This document shows positions 17,959 through 25,695 of a DNA stretch of 64,000 nucleotides, one piece after another. The number at the start of each line of letters is the position of its first letter. Position 1 is the first letter of the stretch. The translations under genes and the position numbers were made by a program. The notes beneath the pieces were generated by a model that searched no databases, was not told the origin of the DNA, and worked only from the letters and a program-made list of their open reading frames with translations. Origin of the DNA: Allohahella sp002354735. Lineage in GTDB: Bacteria > Pseudomonadota > Gammaproteobacteria > Pseudomonadales > Oleiphilaceae. The DNA lies in contig NZ_CP172312.1 in the NCBI RefSeq assembly GCF_047946665.1, positions 558,001-622,000 on the forward strand, read 5' to 3'.

Positions 17959-19335
17959 ATGAACTGGTCAACTTCATTCAAGGCAGCCGCCATCAGCTCG
18001 GCGATCTCACTGGGCGTCTCAGCAGGCAGTGCTCACGCAGAGAAACTAGGTTTCCCTGAAAAGGAGGAGCTGAGATTCGGCTTCATCAAGCTGACCGATA
18101 TGGCGCCCCTCGCCATCGCCTACGAAAACCGTTACTTCGAAGATGAAGGACTGTATGTCTCGGTGGAAGCCCAGGCAAATTGGAAGGTACTGCTCGACGG
18201 CGTGATCGATGGCCAGCTCGATGGTGCCCACATGCTCGCCGGTCAACCACTCGCAGCAACCATGGGCTATGGCACCAAGGCCAACATCGTCACACCGTTC
18301 TCCATGGACCTCAACGGCAACGCCATTACAGTATCTAACGACGTGTGGGCGCAGATGAAGCCCAAGCTGCCGATGGATGCTGATGGCAAGCCGGAGCATC
18401 CCATTAAGGCCGACGCACTCAAGCCTGTCGTCGACAAGATGAAGAACGAAGGCAAGCCGTTCAAGATGGGCATGGTCTTCCCGGTGTCGACCCACAACTA
18501 TGAGCTGCGATATTGGCTCGCAGCAGGAGGCATCCATCCTGGCTACTATGCGCCGCATAAGGGCGATACTTCAGGACAGCTGCAGGCCGAAGCGCTGCTG
18601 TCGGTGACCCCGCCACCGCAGATGCCAGCCACCCTCGAAGCGGGCACCATCAATGGCTATTGCGTTGGCGAACCGTGGAACCAGCAGGCAGTGTTCAAGG
18701 GCATCGGCGTCCCTGTCATCACCGATTACGAAATCTGGAAGAACAATCCTGAAAAGGTCTTCGGCATGACCGAAGCCTTCATCGAGAAGTACCCAAATAC
18801 CGCAGTGCGCGTGACCAGGGCACTGATCAGAGCGGCCATGTGGCTGGATGAGAATAACAACGCCAACCGCGCCAAGGCCGTGAAGATCCTGTCGCAGCCA
18901 CAATATGTGGGCGCTGATTATGACGTTATTGCCAATAGCATGATTGGTACGTTCGAGTATGAAAAGGGCGACAAGCGGCAGGTGCCCGATTTCAACGTCT
19001 TCTTCCGCTACAACGCGACCTATCCCTACTACTCTGACGCCATCTGGTACCTCACGCAGATGCGCCGCTGGGGTCAGATTGCCGAAGACAAGCCGGATGA
19101 CTGGTACAAGGACCTGGCGAAGAAAGTCTATCGCACGGATATCTATACCAAGGCGGCCAAATCCCTCATCGCCGATGGGCTGGCCAAGGCTGAAGATTTT
19201 CCAGATTTCGCTTCCGAGACAGGTTTCAAGCCGGTGCAAACCGAGTTTATCGATGGCGTCAGCTATGACGGCTCCAAACCGAACGCTTATATCGACAGCT
19301 TCAAGATCGGCCTGAAATCCGGCGACAAACTCTAG
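17959..19335 (+). CDS. nrtA: Nitrate-type ABC transporter substrate-binding protein (NrtA family)
   Basis: Periplasmic binding component of a nitrate/nitrite-type importer. The ATG behind CAAGGAA gives 458 residues with a Sec signal ending AGSAHA. The family start KEELRFGFIKLTDMAPLAIAYENRYFEDEGLYVSVE is clear, as are QLDGAHMLAGQPLAATMG and INGYCVGEPWNQQAV. The order of binding protein, permease and ATPase confirms an importer. NrtA homologues also bind bicarbonate (CmpA) or cyanate; linkage to mobA nearby and the sigma-54-like promoter favour nitrate, by inference. Confidence 0.92.
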   Translation: MNWSTSFKAAAISSAISLGVSAGSAHAEKLGFPEKEELRFGFIKLTDMAPLAIAYENRYFEDEGLYVSVEAQANWKVLLDGVIDGQLDGAHMLAGQPLAATMGYGTKANIVTPFSMDLNGNAITVSNDVWAQMKPKLPMDADGKPEHPIKADALKPVVDKMKNEGKPFKMGMVFPVSTHNYELRYWLAAGGIHPGYYAPHKGDTSGQLQAEALLSVTPPPQMPATLEAGTINGYCVGEPWNQQAVFKGIGVPVITDYEIWKNNPEKVFGMTEAFIEKYPNTAVRVTRALIRAAMWLDENNNANRAKAVKILSQPQYVGADYDVIANSMIGTFEYEKGDKRQVPDFNVFFRYNATYPYYSDAIWYLTQMRRWGQIAEDKPDDWYKDLAKKVYRTDIYTKAAKSLIADGLAKAEDFPDFASETGFKPVQTEFIDGVSYDGSKPNAYIDSFKIGLKSGDKL

Positions 19336-19345
19336 GAGCACAGTC

Positions 19346-20377
19346 ATGGAAAGCACAGCAGACACGCCACAAGCCACAGCAGGTGCGACAGCGAAATCAG
19401 CGGTCATCGCACCCGTGCCGTCCGATCGCGATATCGACCTCGGCCAGTTGTTTTCAGTCACACTGAAACCATTCATAGCACCGGTCGTGGGTATCGCGAT
19501 CTTTCTCATGCTGTGGAGTTTTGCGGCGAAAAACATTGAAACCTCACTCGGCGCCTTCCCTGGGCCGGCGGCGGTCGCCGAGCAGTTCGGCAACCTCTAC
19601 GACGAACATCGAGTCTCCAGTGAAAAGGAAGCCGCGTTCTATCAACGCCAGGAAGAGCGAAATACAGAACGCGTTGCGGCGGATCCCGCCTATGAGCCCC
19701 GCATTCGTGACTATACCGGCAAGGAAACATTTCTCGACCAGATCGTCACCAGCCTGTTGACGGTGATGAGCGGCTTTGCACTGGCGGCAGTGATCGCGAT
19801 TCCGCTGGGTATCGCGATAGGCCTCAACAAGACCTTGAGTGCAGCGGTCAATCCGGTGATACAGATTTTCAAGCCAGTATCGCCTTTGGCCTGGCTGCCG
19901 CTGGTGACAATGGTGGTCAGTGCCGTCTATGTCACCAGCGACCCCATGTTCGCCAAGTCTTTCGTGACCTCGGTGATCACGGTCACGCTGTGCTGCCTCT
20001 GGCCAATGATGATCAATACCGCACTTGGCGTGGCGACCATCGACAAGGACCTGGTGAACGTGAGCCGCGTGCTCAGACTGCCAGCGCTGAAGCATGTTCA
20101 GAAAATCGTGCTGCCGGCTGCCGTGCCCCTCATCTTTACCGGTATGCGCATGTCATTGAGCATCGCCTGGATGGTATTGATTGCCGCTGAAATGCTCGCG
20201 CAGAACCCGGGGCTGGGCAAGTTCGTCTGGGATGAATTCCAGAACGGCAGCTCGTCCTCACTCGCCCGCATCATGGCCGCTGTCGTCGTGATCGGTCTGA
20301 TCGGCTTCATGCTGGACCGCATCATGCTCACGCTGCAGCGCTACGTGTCATGGGACAAGAACACAGCCGCCAGCTGA
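19346..20377 (+). CDS. nrtB: Nitrate-type ABC transporter permease (NrtB family)
   Basis: 343 residues. A cytoplasmic N-terminal ~45 residues lead into a first membrane helix (APVVGIAIFLMLWSFAAK), then an unusually polar loop (NLYDEHRVSSEKEAAFYQRQEERN), followed by the five-helix permease core with the EAA-like loop (INTALGVATIDKDLVNVSRVL) that docks to the ATPase. It starts 10 bp after nrtA, so the genes are one operon. Confidence 0.92.
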   Translation: MESTADTPQATAGATAKSAVIAPVPSDRDIDLGQLFSVTLKPFIAPVVGIAIFLMLWSFAAKNIETSLGAFPGPAAVAEQFGNLYDEHRVSSEKEAAFYQRQEERNTERVAADPAYEPRIRDYTGKETFLDQIVTSLLTVMSGFALAAVIAIPLGIAIGLNKTLSAAVNPVIQIFKPVSPLAWLPLVTMVVSAVYVTSDPMFAKSFVTSVITVTLCCLWPMMINTALGVATIDKDLVNVSRVLRLPALKHVQKIVLPAAVPLIFTGMRMSLSIAWMVLIAAEMLAQNPGLGKFVWDEFQNGSSSSLARIMAAVVVIGLIGFMLDRIMLTLQRYVSWDKNTAAS

Positions 20378-20420
20378 AGCTGCGCGACGCAACAGACATT
20401 CACCTAGTGGAGAACAGCTC

Positions 20421-21275
20421 ATGTCCATCACACTGAACATCGACCATATCGACATGGTTTTCGAGACCCCAAAAGGGCCATTCACAGCGCTGCAGAACGT
20501 GAGCCTGAAGATCAAGAAAGGCGAGTTCGTCTCGCTGATCGGTCACTCCGGCTGCGGCAAATCTACTGTGCTGAACATCGTCGCGGGCCTCTACCAGGCC
20601 AGCCGGGGTGGGGTGGTGCTAAACGGCACCGAAGTCAACGAACCAGGCCCCGAGCGTGCCGTCGTGTTCCAGAACCATTCACTGCTGCCATGGCTGACCG
20701 CCTATGAAAACGTCGAGCTGGCGGTAGACCAGGTCTTCGGCCGCAAGAAGAGCAGGGCAGAGAAGAAGGCCTGGATAGAGCACAACCTCCGGCTGGTACA
20801 TATGGAGCACGCCATGCACAAGCGTCCAGGGGAGATTTCAGGCGGCATGAAGCAGCGCGTGGGCATTGCGCGGGCCCTTGCGATGGAGCCACAGGTGCTG
20901 CTGATGGATGAGCCTTTCGGTGCATTGGATGCACTGACCCGTGCCCATATGCAGGACTCGCTGATGGAGATCCAGAACGAACTCAACAACACGGTGATCA
21001 TGATTACTCATGACGTGGATGAGGCTGTTTTGCTGTCCGATCGGATTGTTATGATGACCAACGGACCTGCCGCGACAATTGGTGAGATACTCGAAGTGGA
21101 TCTGGAAAGACCGCGTGATCGGCTGGGGCTGGCGGAAGATCCTCAGTACACCCATCTGAGGTCTGAAGTGCTGCGCTTCCTGTATGAGAAGCAGCGGAAG
21201 GTTGAGGAGATCGGGAGTAAGCGGGCGAAAGCGAAAGCTGGCTCTGGCAATCAGGGACGATTCAACGCGGCATAG
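20421..21275 (+). CDS. nrtD: Nitrate-type ABC transporter ATP-binding protein (NrtD family)
   Basis: ATPase subunit, 284 residues: Walker A GHSGCGKST, Q-loop VVFQNHSLLPWLTAYENV, signature ISGGMKQRVGIARAL, Walker B QVLLMDEPFGALD and switch His in MITHDVDEAV. No regulatory NrtA-like domain is fused, so it is NrtD-like rather than NrtC-like. The C-terminal ~25 residues are Lys/Ala/Gly rich. No nitrate reductase follows; the integron integrase starts 21 bp downstream, convergent. Confidence 0.92.
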   Translation: MSITLNIDHIDMVFETPKGPFTALQNVSLKIKKGEFVSLIGHSGCGKSTVLNIVAGLYQASRGGVVLNGTEVNEPGPERAVVFQNHSLLPWLTAYENVELAVDQVFGRKKSRAEKKAWIEHNLRLVHMEHAMHKRPGEISGGMKQRVGIARALAMEPQVLLMDEPFGALDALTRAHMQDSLMEIQNELNNTVIMITHDVDEAVLLSDRIVMMTNGPAATIGEILEVDLERPRDRLGLAEDPQYTHLRSEVLRFLYEKQRKVEEIGSKRAKAKAGSGNQGRFNAA

Positions 21276-21296
21276 TTCCGCAATGATGGCAGTTAT

Positions 21297-22262
21297 TCAC
21301 ACAAGCAGAATCGTGTCGAGCGGGCTGATGGTGCCCGCCCGCTGATTCCCCACAACGTGGGTATAGATTTCCGTCGTTCGCAGGTCGCTGTGCCCGAGTA
21401 GCTCCTGCACCGTTCTGATATCGCTGCCAGTCTCGAGCAGCCGAGTGGCAAAAGAGTGCCGGAAGGTGTGTGCCGTGACTCGCTTGCACACGCCACTCTT
21501 TGAGACAGCCGCGCGCAGTTGTCTGGCGTAGGCGCTGCTGTGAAGATGGTGGCGACAGACTGACTGGTCGTAAGGATTGACAGATTTCATGCAGGATGGA
21601 AAGAGGTACTGCCAGGGCGTCTGCCTGAGCACGCCTTTGTACTTTTTGAGTAATGCGGGCGGTAGCGAGGTGTAGCCGAAGCCTTCTGCAACATCATCTT
21701 CATGAATAGCCTTCGCTCTCTCCATCTGCTGCTCAATTCGTGCGAGCAAATTTGTTGGCAGGAGGGTGTAGCGATCCTTGTCGCCCTTACCGCCGAACAC
21801 AAGGATAGACTTCCTCACCATACAGATGTCCTTCAGGCGTAGCCTTAGAACCTCATGAATGCGAAAACCACAGCCATAGAGCAGGGCAGTGATGAGCCAG
21901 TATTGACCGTCCAGATGCGCAAGAATAGCGCTCACTTCATGCGGAGCAAGCACCGTTGGCAGCCGACTGGGTTTGCGCGACAGACTGTAAGCGAGGTCTT
22001 TGACCTCGATTTGAAGAACGTGCCTATACACGAAGATGACGGCGCAGAGCGCGATGTTCTGTGTGGCCTTGCTCACCGAACGATTCACCGCCAGATGATT
22101 GAGGAAGCGCTCGATCTCAGGGGCCCCCATGGTCTCTGGGTGTCTGGTGTCATTAAATAAGATGTACTGTCTGATCCAGTACAAATAGGTCTTTTCCGTC
22201 TGTAACGCGTAATGCCGTGTGCGCAGCTCCGTGCGCACACTTTCCATGAACCTGGACTTCAT
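21297..22262 (-). CDS. intI: Integron integrase IntI
   Basis: Tyrosine recombinase that inserts and excises gene cassettes. 321 residues. The active-site set is complete: R134 (GCGFRIHEVLRL), K160, H265 and R268 (HTFRHSFATRLL), H291 and Y300 (ELLGHSDLRTTEIYTHV). The integron-specific insert is present between residues ~190 and 212 (VAEGFGYTSLPPALLKKYKGV), which separates IntI from XerC/D. It is transcribed away from the cassette array, the normal arrangement, and carries a LexA site 18 bp before its start. No disruption was seen, so it is probably active. Confidence 0.95.
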   Translation of the reverse strand: MKSRFMESVRTELRTRHYALQTEKTYLYWIRQYILFNDTRHPETMGAPEIERFLNHLAVNRSVSKATQNIALCAVIFVYRHVLQIEVKDLAYSLSRKPSRLPTVLAPHEVSAILAHLDGQYWLITALLYGCGFRIHEVLRLRLKDICMVRKSILVFGGKGDKDRYTLLPTNLLARIEQQMERAKAIHEDDVAEGFGYTSLPPALLKKYKGVLRQTPWQYLFPSCMKSVNPYDQSVCRHHLHSSAYARQLRAAVSKSGVCKRVTAHTFRHSFATRLLETGSDIRTVQELLGHSDLRTTEIYTHVVGNQRAGTISPLDTILLV

Positions 22263-22279
22263 CAGAGATCCTTCTCTGT

Positions 22280-22295
22280 CTGTATATACATACAG
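22280..22295. promoter_or_regulatory. LexA (SOS) box in front of intI
   Basis: CTGTATATACATACAG matches the LexA consensus CTGT-N8-ACAG exactly. It lies 18 bp before the intI ATG. Repression by LexA and induction by DNA damage is known for other integrase genes, so the same control is expected here. Confidence 0.9.
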
Positions 22296-22625
22296 TGTAA
22301 TGAGTTTATCGGGTTCTGGGAAGGGCGCTACTTAGTAAACCCGGGCGCGGCTGCTCGATATGGCGCTGCCGAGTTCGTCTAAGGTTCTGTCGTAAATAGA
22401 ATTTTAGAATGTTAGGCGGTGCTTATGTGGCAGGAGTGTGCTCTGTTTGTGCGCGAGCTGGTTTTCTGCGGTGCCAACCTCGATGTTCCCTGGTACACCA
22501 GTTCAGAAAGCTCGCGCAGTTTCTTGTTCTAAAGGGATTTTCTGACATACTGAATGCATGAGATCAAAAAACGCGCACGAGGCTTTCGAAGCACGCATTG
22601 TAATAAGCTGTTATGTGTGTCAACT
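22296..22625 (+). other. attI region and gene-free leader of the cassette array
   Basis: The 330 bp between the intI control region and the first cassette gene hold no convincing gene. GTTAGGC at 22411 fits the G/TTRRRY crossover consensus and is a candidate attI point, 149 bp from the intI start. GTTATGT at 22610 is the proven start of the first coding cassette, because that cassette ends in the matching ACATAAC. The 199 bp between them have no recognisable attC and could be an eroded cassette or part of a long attI. The cassette promoter Pc was not identified. Confidence 0.6.
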
Positions 22626-22991
22626 ATGAAGAAGCATCATTGTGTAACGCACGAGGGCGAGCATTTCACTATCGTGCAAGATGACGAGGGGTTCTATCTA
22701 TGCCCCGTTTGCGGACGCGCAGAATTCTACGAGCCGCCTTACGACCCGCAAGGGTCGCCCTCATTTCAGATGTGCTCATGCCGCTTTCAATTTGGCTTTG
22801 ATGACTCACCGCTAGCTTCCAGAGACGCGGTAGAAGGTATCGTGCCAAACTGGGATAGATGGCGTCTGAAGGTAATTGAGCAGGACAGGCGCTCAGAAGC
22901 TAGCCTGGAAAGACTCCAAGCTAGTTTAAAAGCCATTGGCTTCGAACTAGCTTTCGATCTTATCCCCGTGAGGCGCGATGAAACCACATAA
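22626..22991 (+). CDS. Cassette 1: CPCC-like Cys-rich protein
   Basis: 121 residues from the ATG 16 bp inside the cassette; a longer frame to 22554 would run across the cassette boundary. The core holds CPVCG, then a GSPSFQMCSC segment and an acidic FGFDDSP stretch, the arrangement of the small CPCC Cys-rich family, probably a zinc ribbon. The C-terminal half is helical (WRLKVIEQDRRSEASLERLQASLKAIG). The family is common next to toxin or mobile genes but has no proven function. The stop codon lies inside the following attC. Confidence 0.7.
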   Translation: MKKHHCVTHEGEHFTIVQDDEGFYLCPVCGRAEFYEPPYDPQGSPSFQMCSCRFQFGFDDSPLASRDAVEGIVPNWDRWRLKVIEQDRRSEASLERLQASLKAIGFELAFDLIPVRRDETT

Positions 22992-23096
22992 CCAGGCACT
23001 GCAGTCGGACCTGATTCCGTTCCAGAAACGTGTGGTCGCTACGCTTTTACCACACGTTTCCTCCACTCCATCAGGCCGCTGAGTGCGGCGTTATGA
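22986..23096 (+). repeat. attC site of cassette 1
   Basis: The site runs from ACATAAC (22986) to GTTATGA (23090). Inside it GCACTGCAGTCGG pairs with CCGCTGAGTGC with an extra base, and CCTGAT pairs with ATCAGG. A further inverted repeat (AACGTGTGGT / ACCACACGTT) fills the centre. ACATAAC is the reverse complement of this cassette's own start GTTATGT, as expected of a free cassette circle. Confidence 0.88.
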
Positions 23097-23114
23097 GTCA
23101 ATACGGGTGCTGAC

Positions 23115-23597
23115 TTGAAATCGCTGATAATATTTTCGACGCTACTGTGCCTTGCTGGTTGTCAATTCACTACCACTAGCTATCTTCGAAATCAGTCTTC
23201 TGATCCTCTTTCAGTGTCAGTTCAAGTAGAACATGTGGAGCCGGGGTATCCTCCAATGGAGCTAAAGAGAATTGTGGTAGCACCTAATGCTACTTGTAGG
23301 ATCACCTCATCTTACGGGCCAGACTCGTTTCTTTTTATTACAAGGCCAATTTCTGGGGAATCGATCAACGTCAACATGTTGGATAATGACTACACCTACG
23401 CGATATCGGTCCGCAACGACGAGCAAGTTCTCCACATCACTGAAGCTGATGAAGAGACAAAAAGTGAATCAGAGGAGTCGATGGAAAAAAATTGCGTGGA
23501 GACCCCTCTACACGGCCTACGAACTCATAACACATATGAGCCTTCTCTGGGTCAACAGGCAATAGTGGTTTTTTGGCCGCGCCAGCGGCCATCCTGA
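23115..23597 (+). CDS. Cassette 2: small lipoprotein, 3' end rewritten by the IS
   Basis: 160 residues from TTG. The signal peptide ends in the lipobox CLAGC (residue ~16). The rest is beta-rich (VSVQVEHVEPGYPPMELKRIVVAP) with an acidic tail (EADEETKSESEESMEK). No known family was recognised. The frame crosses into the insertion sequence at 23532: with the IS removed it would read ACT CAT AAC AAG GGG TTG CAT CGG ACC TGA and end inside attC. The last ~22 residues now present are therefore IS-encoded. The start codon is uncertain since no strong ribosome site is visible. Confidence 0.6.
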   Translation: MKSLIIFSTLLCLAGCQFTTTSYLRNQSSDPLSVSVQVEHVEPGYPPMELKRIVVAPNATCRITSSYGPDSFLFITRPISGESINVNMLDNDYTYAISVRNDEQVLHITEADEETKSESEESMEKNCVETPLHGLRTHNTYEPSLGQQAIVVFWPRQRPS

Positions 23598-23991
23598 GTC
23601 CATGAGCGAGATCGCCTGCTTCGTCAGTCTCGCGGGGCTGTCAGGCACTCACAGCAAACACATATAGGGTCTCTCTTACGTGGCTTTGGGCCACAGCCTG
23701 ACCAGTCGTTCCATCGGTGGGTCAGGGGCACCAGACATTCATCGGTTAACCGGTCACTGGCACTATTCAAGGGTCTGGTTGCATAGCTCCAGTTAGTTTC
23801 AGGCTCAGGACCGGTGTAAGCGCACTGGCTCATGGCATTAAGGCACGCCCACGGGGTGGCTAATCAAGCGACTGGCTTCAACGGCGGTGATAGAAGGCCG
23901 GTTCGGCATCAAGTGCCAGTCAGTGGACTGCCGGCTTTCAGGTATCATCCTGGATGATCCAGTTAGACGTCACACTCACCCCGTGGCGTGA
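23548..23991 (-). ncRNA. Candidate bridge RNA region of the IS
   Basis: This 444-bp stretch follows the transposase gene and lies inside the IS. It is highly structured: ATCATCC-T-GGATGAT (23944-23958), a 10-bp inverted repeat (23849-23858 with 23977-23986), and GTGGC...GCCAC near 23681. IS1111-group elements are known to encode a bridge RNA downstream of the recombinase gene. At 23768-23784 the plus strand reads TCAAGGG-TCTG-GTTGCAT, close to the IS-target junction TCAAGGGGTTGCAT (25115-25128). A transcript from the minus strand could pair there. The RNA and its limits are inferred. Confidence 0.45.
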
Positions 23992-25035
23992 CTAACCCTT
24001 CAGGAATCGTTGTTCATCGAATACCCTCTGATGCTTGAGCATGAAGTAGGCGGCGCGGCCCAGCTTGTGGGCTAGTGCAGACAGCGCCTTGGGTTTGTTC
24101 ATGCGTTTCTGCAGTTTCTGTAAATAGCGCTGGGCTTTGTCATTGCCCCGCAGGTAAAGCACGGCGGCCTCAGAGAAAGCCCACTTCAGATGGGCGTTGC
24201 CGATCTTGTTGCCCTGGGTGCCATAGACCTTGCCTGCCGACTCGGCCTTGCACTTGATCAGTCGGGCGTACGAAGCAAAATTCTGTACCGTTTCGAAACG
24301 CCGGATATCGCCGATTTCGTAGAGTATGGTCAGCGCCAGGATACGGCCGACACCGGGAATGGTGCGCAGTACACTCAGTGAGGCCGGATCATGTTGTTTG
24401 GCCTGCTGTTCTAGATGATCCTCCAGCTTGTCCAGCTCACGGTGATAACACTCAATGATGGCCAGGTCGAAGTTGATGTTCTGCAGCACATCCTGGTTGG
24501 CAAACGCCAGGCGAACCTGCTCGCGAGCACCAATGTTCTTCAGGTTCACCTTGTTCGGTGGCAGGTTGTACTGGCTGGTGGTGTTCACCACATGGGCCTT
24601 GAGCATAGCCCCGTGCTGGACGATGCGAGTCCGACGACGCAGCAGATCCCGAGTCGCCCGCATCTCTTTTGGATACACGTATGCCAGCGGAAAATTGCCG
24701 CCCTTCATGAGCATGGCGATCTTGAAGGAGTCGATGCGGTCGTTCTTGGTTTTCCCACCGTGGATAGCCTTCATGTAGAGCGCGTGGCCCAGGATGAAGT
24801 GGATGCCATGCGCTTCACACAGGTCAGCGATCCAGTACCAGCAGTGCATGCACTCGACACCTACAACCAGGTCATCACGAAAGGGGTCGAGTAGGGCGAG
24901 TAATGGTTCCGGCTGGGCTTTGATTTCCTTATGGAGCAACACCTCGCCGAACTGGTCGATAATGCAGACATACAGACTGCGGGCGTGCAAATCGATTCCA
25001 CAATAATGGCGGTGGGTGCTATGGTAAAAGTTCAT
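23992..25035 (-). CDS. IS110/IS1111-family transposase
   Basis: 347 residues. The N-terminal RuvC-like DEDD domain shows D15 (YCGIDLHARSLY), E61 (VVGVECMHCW), D99 and D102 (KTKNDRIDSFKIA). The C-terminal transposase_20 part has LRTIPGVGRILALTILYEIGDIRRF, then NFASYARL with the conserved serine and GNAHLKWAFSEAA. The frame is intact from ATG to stop. It recombines the IS circle with its target, probably guided by the adjacent RNA. It is transcribed against the cassette genes. Confidence 0.95.
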   Translation of the reverse strand: MNFYHSTHRHYCGIDLHARSLYVCIIDQFGEVLLHKEIKAQPEPLLALLDPFRDDLVVGVECMHCWYWIADLCEAHGIHFILGHALYMKAIHGGKTKNDRIDSFKIAMLMKGGNFPLAYVYPKEMRATRDLLRRRTRIVQHGAMLKAHVVNTTSQYNLPPNKVNLKNIGAREQVRLAFANQDVLQNINFDLAIIECYHRELDKLEDHLEQQAKQHDPASLSVLRTIPGVGRILALTILYEIGDIRRFETVQNFASYARLIKCKAESAGKVYGTQGNKIGNAHLKWAFSEAAVLYLRGNDKAQRYLQKLQKRMNKPKALSALAHKLGRAAYFMLKHQRVFDEQRFLKG

Positions 25036-25225
25036 GAGTCTTCTCCCATGTAGTGCTTGGTCGCCTTCCAGCTTAGCGGGTAACCGCTGGGCTGGGGAGA
25101 AGGCTCAATCAGTATCAAGGGGTTGCATCGGACCTGATTCCATTCCAGAAAATCGTGGTCGCTTCGCTTATACCACAATTTTCTTCCATTCCATCAGGCC
25201 GCTGAACCCGGCGTTAAGTGCATAG

Positions 25226-25587
25226 ATGAACTCATACATTGAAGTTTTGAACTACCTCTACTCTCTCGATCCTAACTTTGAAAAAGTGTGGAGGCGTGAA
25301 GAGAACTACAACCGAGGAGAGAAGGTTGTTCCACTATCTGTGGTGTTCTGGCTGAGTTTTCCCAGTATCTTATAGATCACGATGATGTTCTGGCGCTCCC
25401 GTTTCTGAGCCAATTGTTTGAGTTTGTAGAAGCTAACGCGGAAGCAGACACTGATTTGGGCGGCTCTATTAGAGTATGTTTTTTGGAGAACTTAGGGCAC
25501 ACGACGGCAGGGAAGCAACTAGAACAATATATGAGAAAGCACTCTTTCTTTTACTATGACGGAGGCTCTTTCCCATGGAACACTTAA
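25226..25587 (+). pseudogene. Cassette 3: frameshifted DUF7674-like gene
   Basis: ATG 25226 opens MNSYIEVLNYLYSLDPNFEK and runs ~40 residues before losing sense near VVPLSVV; that frame stops at about 25375. A second frame then reads GVLAEFSQYLIDHDDVLAL, an FEFVEANAEAD stretch and a VCFLENLG motif, ending at TAA 25585-25587 inside attC. Joined, the two give a ~118-residue protein resembling DUF7674 (FLEN motif), often seen in polymorphic-toxin or cassette settings. The break lies near 25345-25352 and could be a real mutation or a sequencing error. Confidence 0.65.
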
Positions 25588-25657
25588 CAATTGCGTCAAC
25601 GGGACCGCTTTGTTCCGCTGCCGCTCCACAAAACGGCCCGTTACGCCAGCGTTATGT
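25581..25657 (+). repeat. attC site of cassette 3
   Basis: ACTTAAC (25582-25588) is the reverse complement of the cassette start GTTAAGT. The site ends at CGCCAGC then GTTATGT (25651-25657). Between them ACGGGACCG and CGGCCCGT form the stem. At ~77 bp it is the shortest attC in the array. Confidence 0.85.
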
Positions 25658-25695
25658 GAATTGACACCTGTAACCACCCGGGTTACGATGCTGGC

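Larger units (their letters stand above)
23532..25117 (-). mobile_element. IS1111-attC type insertion sequence (IS110 family)
   Basis: About 1.59 kb. It splits the attC of cassette 2 between TCATAAC and AAGGGGTTGC. It has subterminal perfect 11-bp inverted repeats, TGAGCCTTCTC at 23537-23547 and its complement at 25097-25107, and no target duplication. One DEDD transposase gene occupies the right part, read leftwards. The ends are placed to within a few bases by matching the split site to the intact attC of cassette 1. Members of the IS1111-attC group are known to target cassette recombination sites. Confidence 0.88.
23525..25219 (+). repeat. attC site of cassette 2, split by the IS
   Basis: The left core TCATAAC (23525-23531) is the reverse complement of this cassette's start GTTATGA. 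The remainder resumes after the IS as GGTTGCATCGGACCTGATTCC and ends CATCAGGCCGCTGAACCCGGC then GTTAAGT (25213-25219). The right part is close in sequence to the attC of cassette 1. With the two halves 1.6 kb apart, the folded site cannot form, so this cassette is probably locked in place. Confidence 0.85.

Noticed and set aside
22554..22625. N-terminal extension of the cassette 1 protein
   Set aside because: It would cross the cassette boundary GTTATGT at 22610, so translation is more likely to start at 22626.
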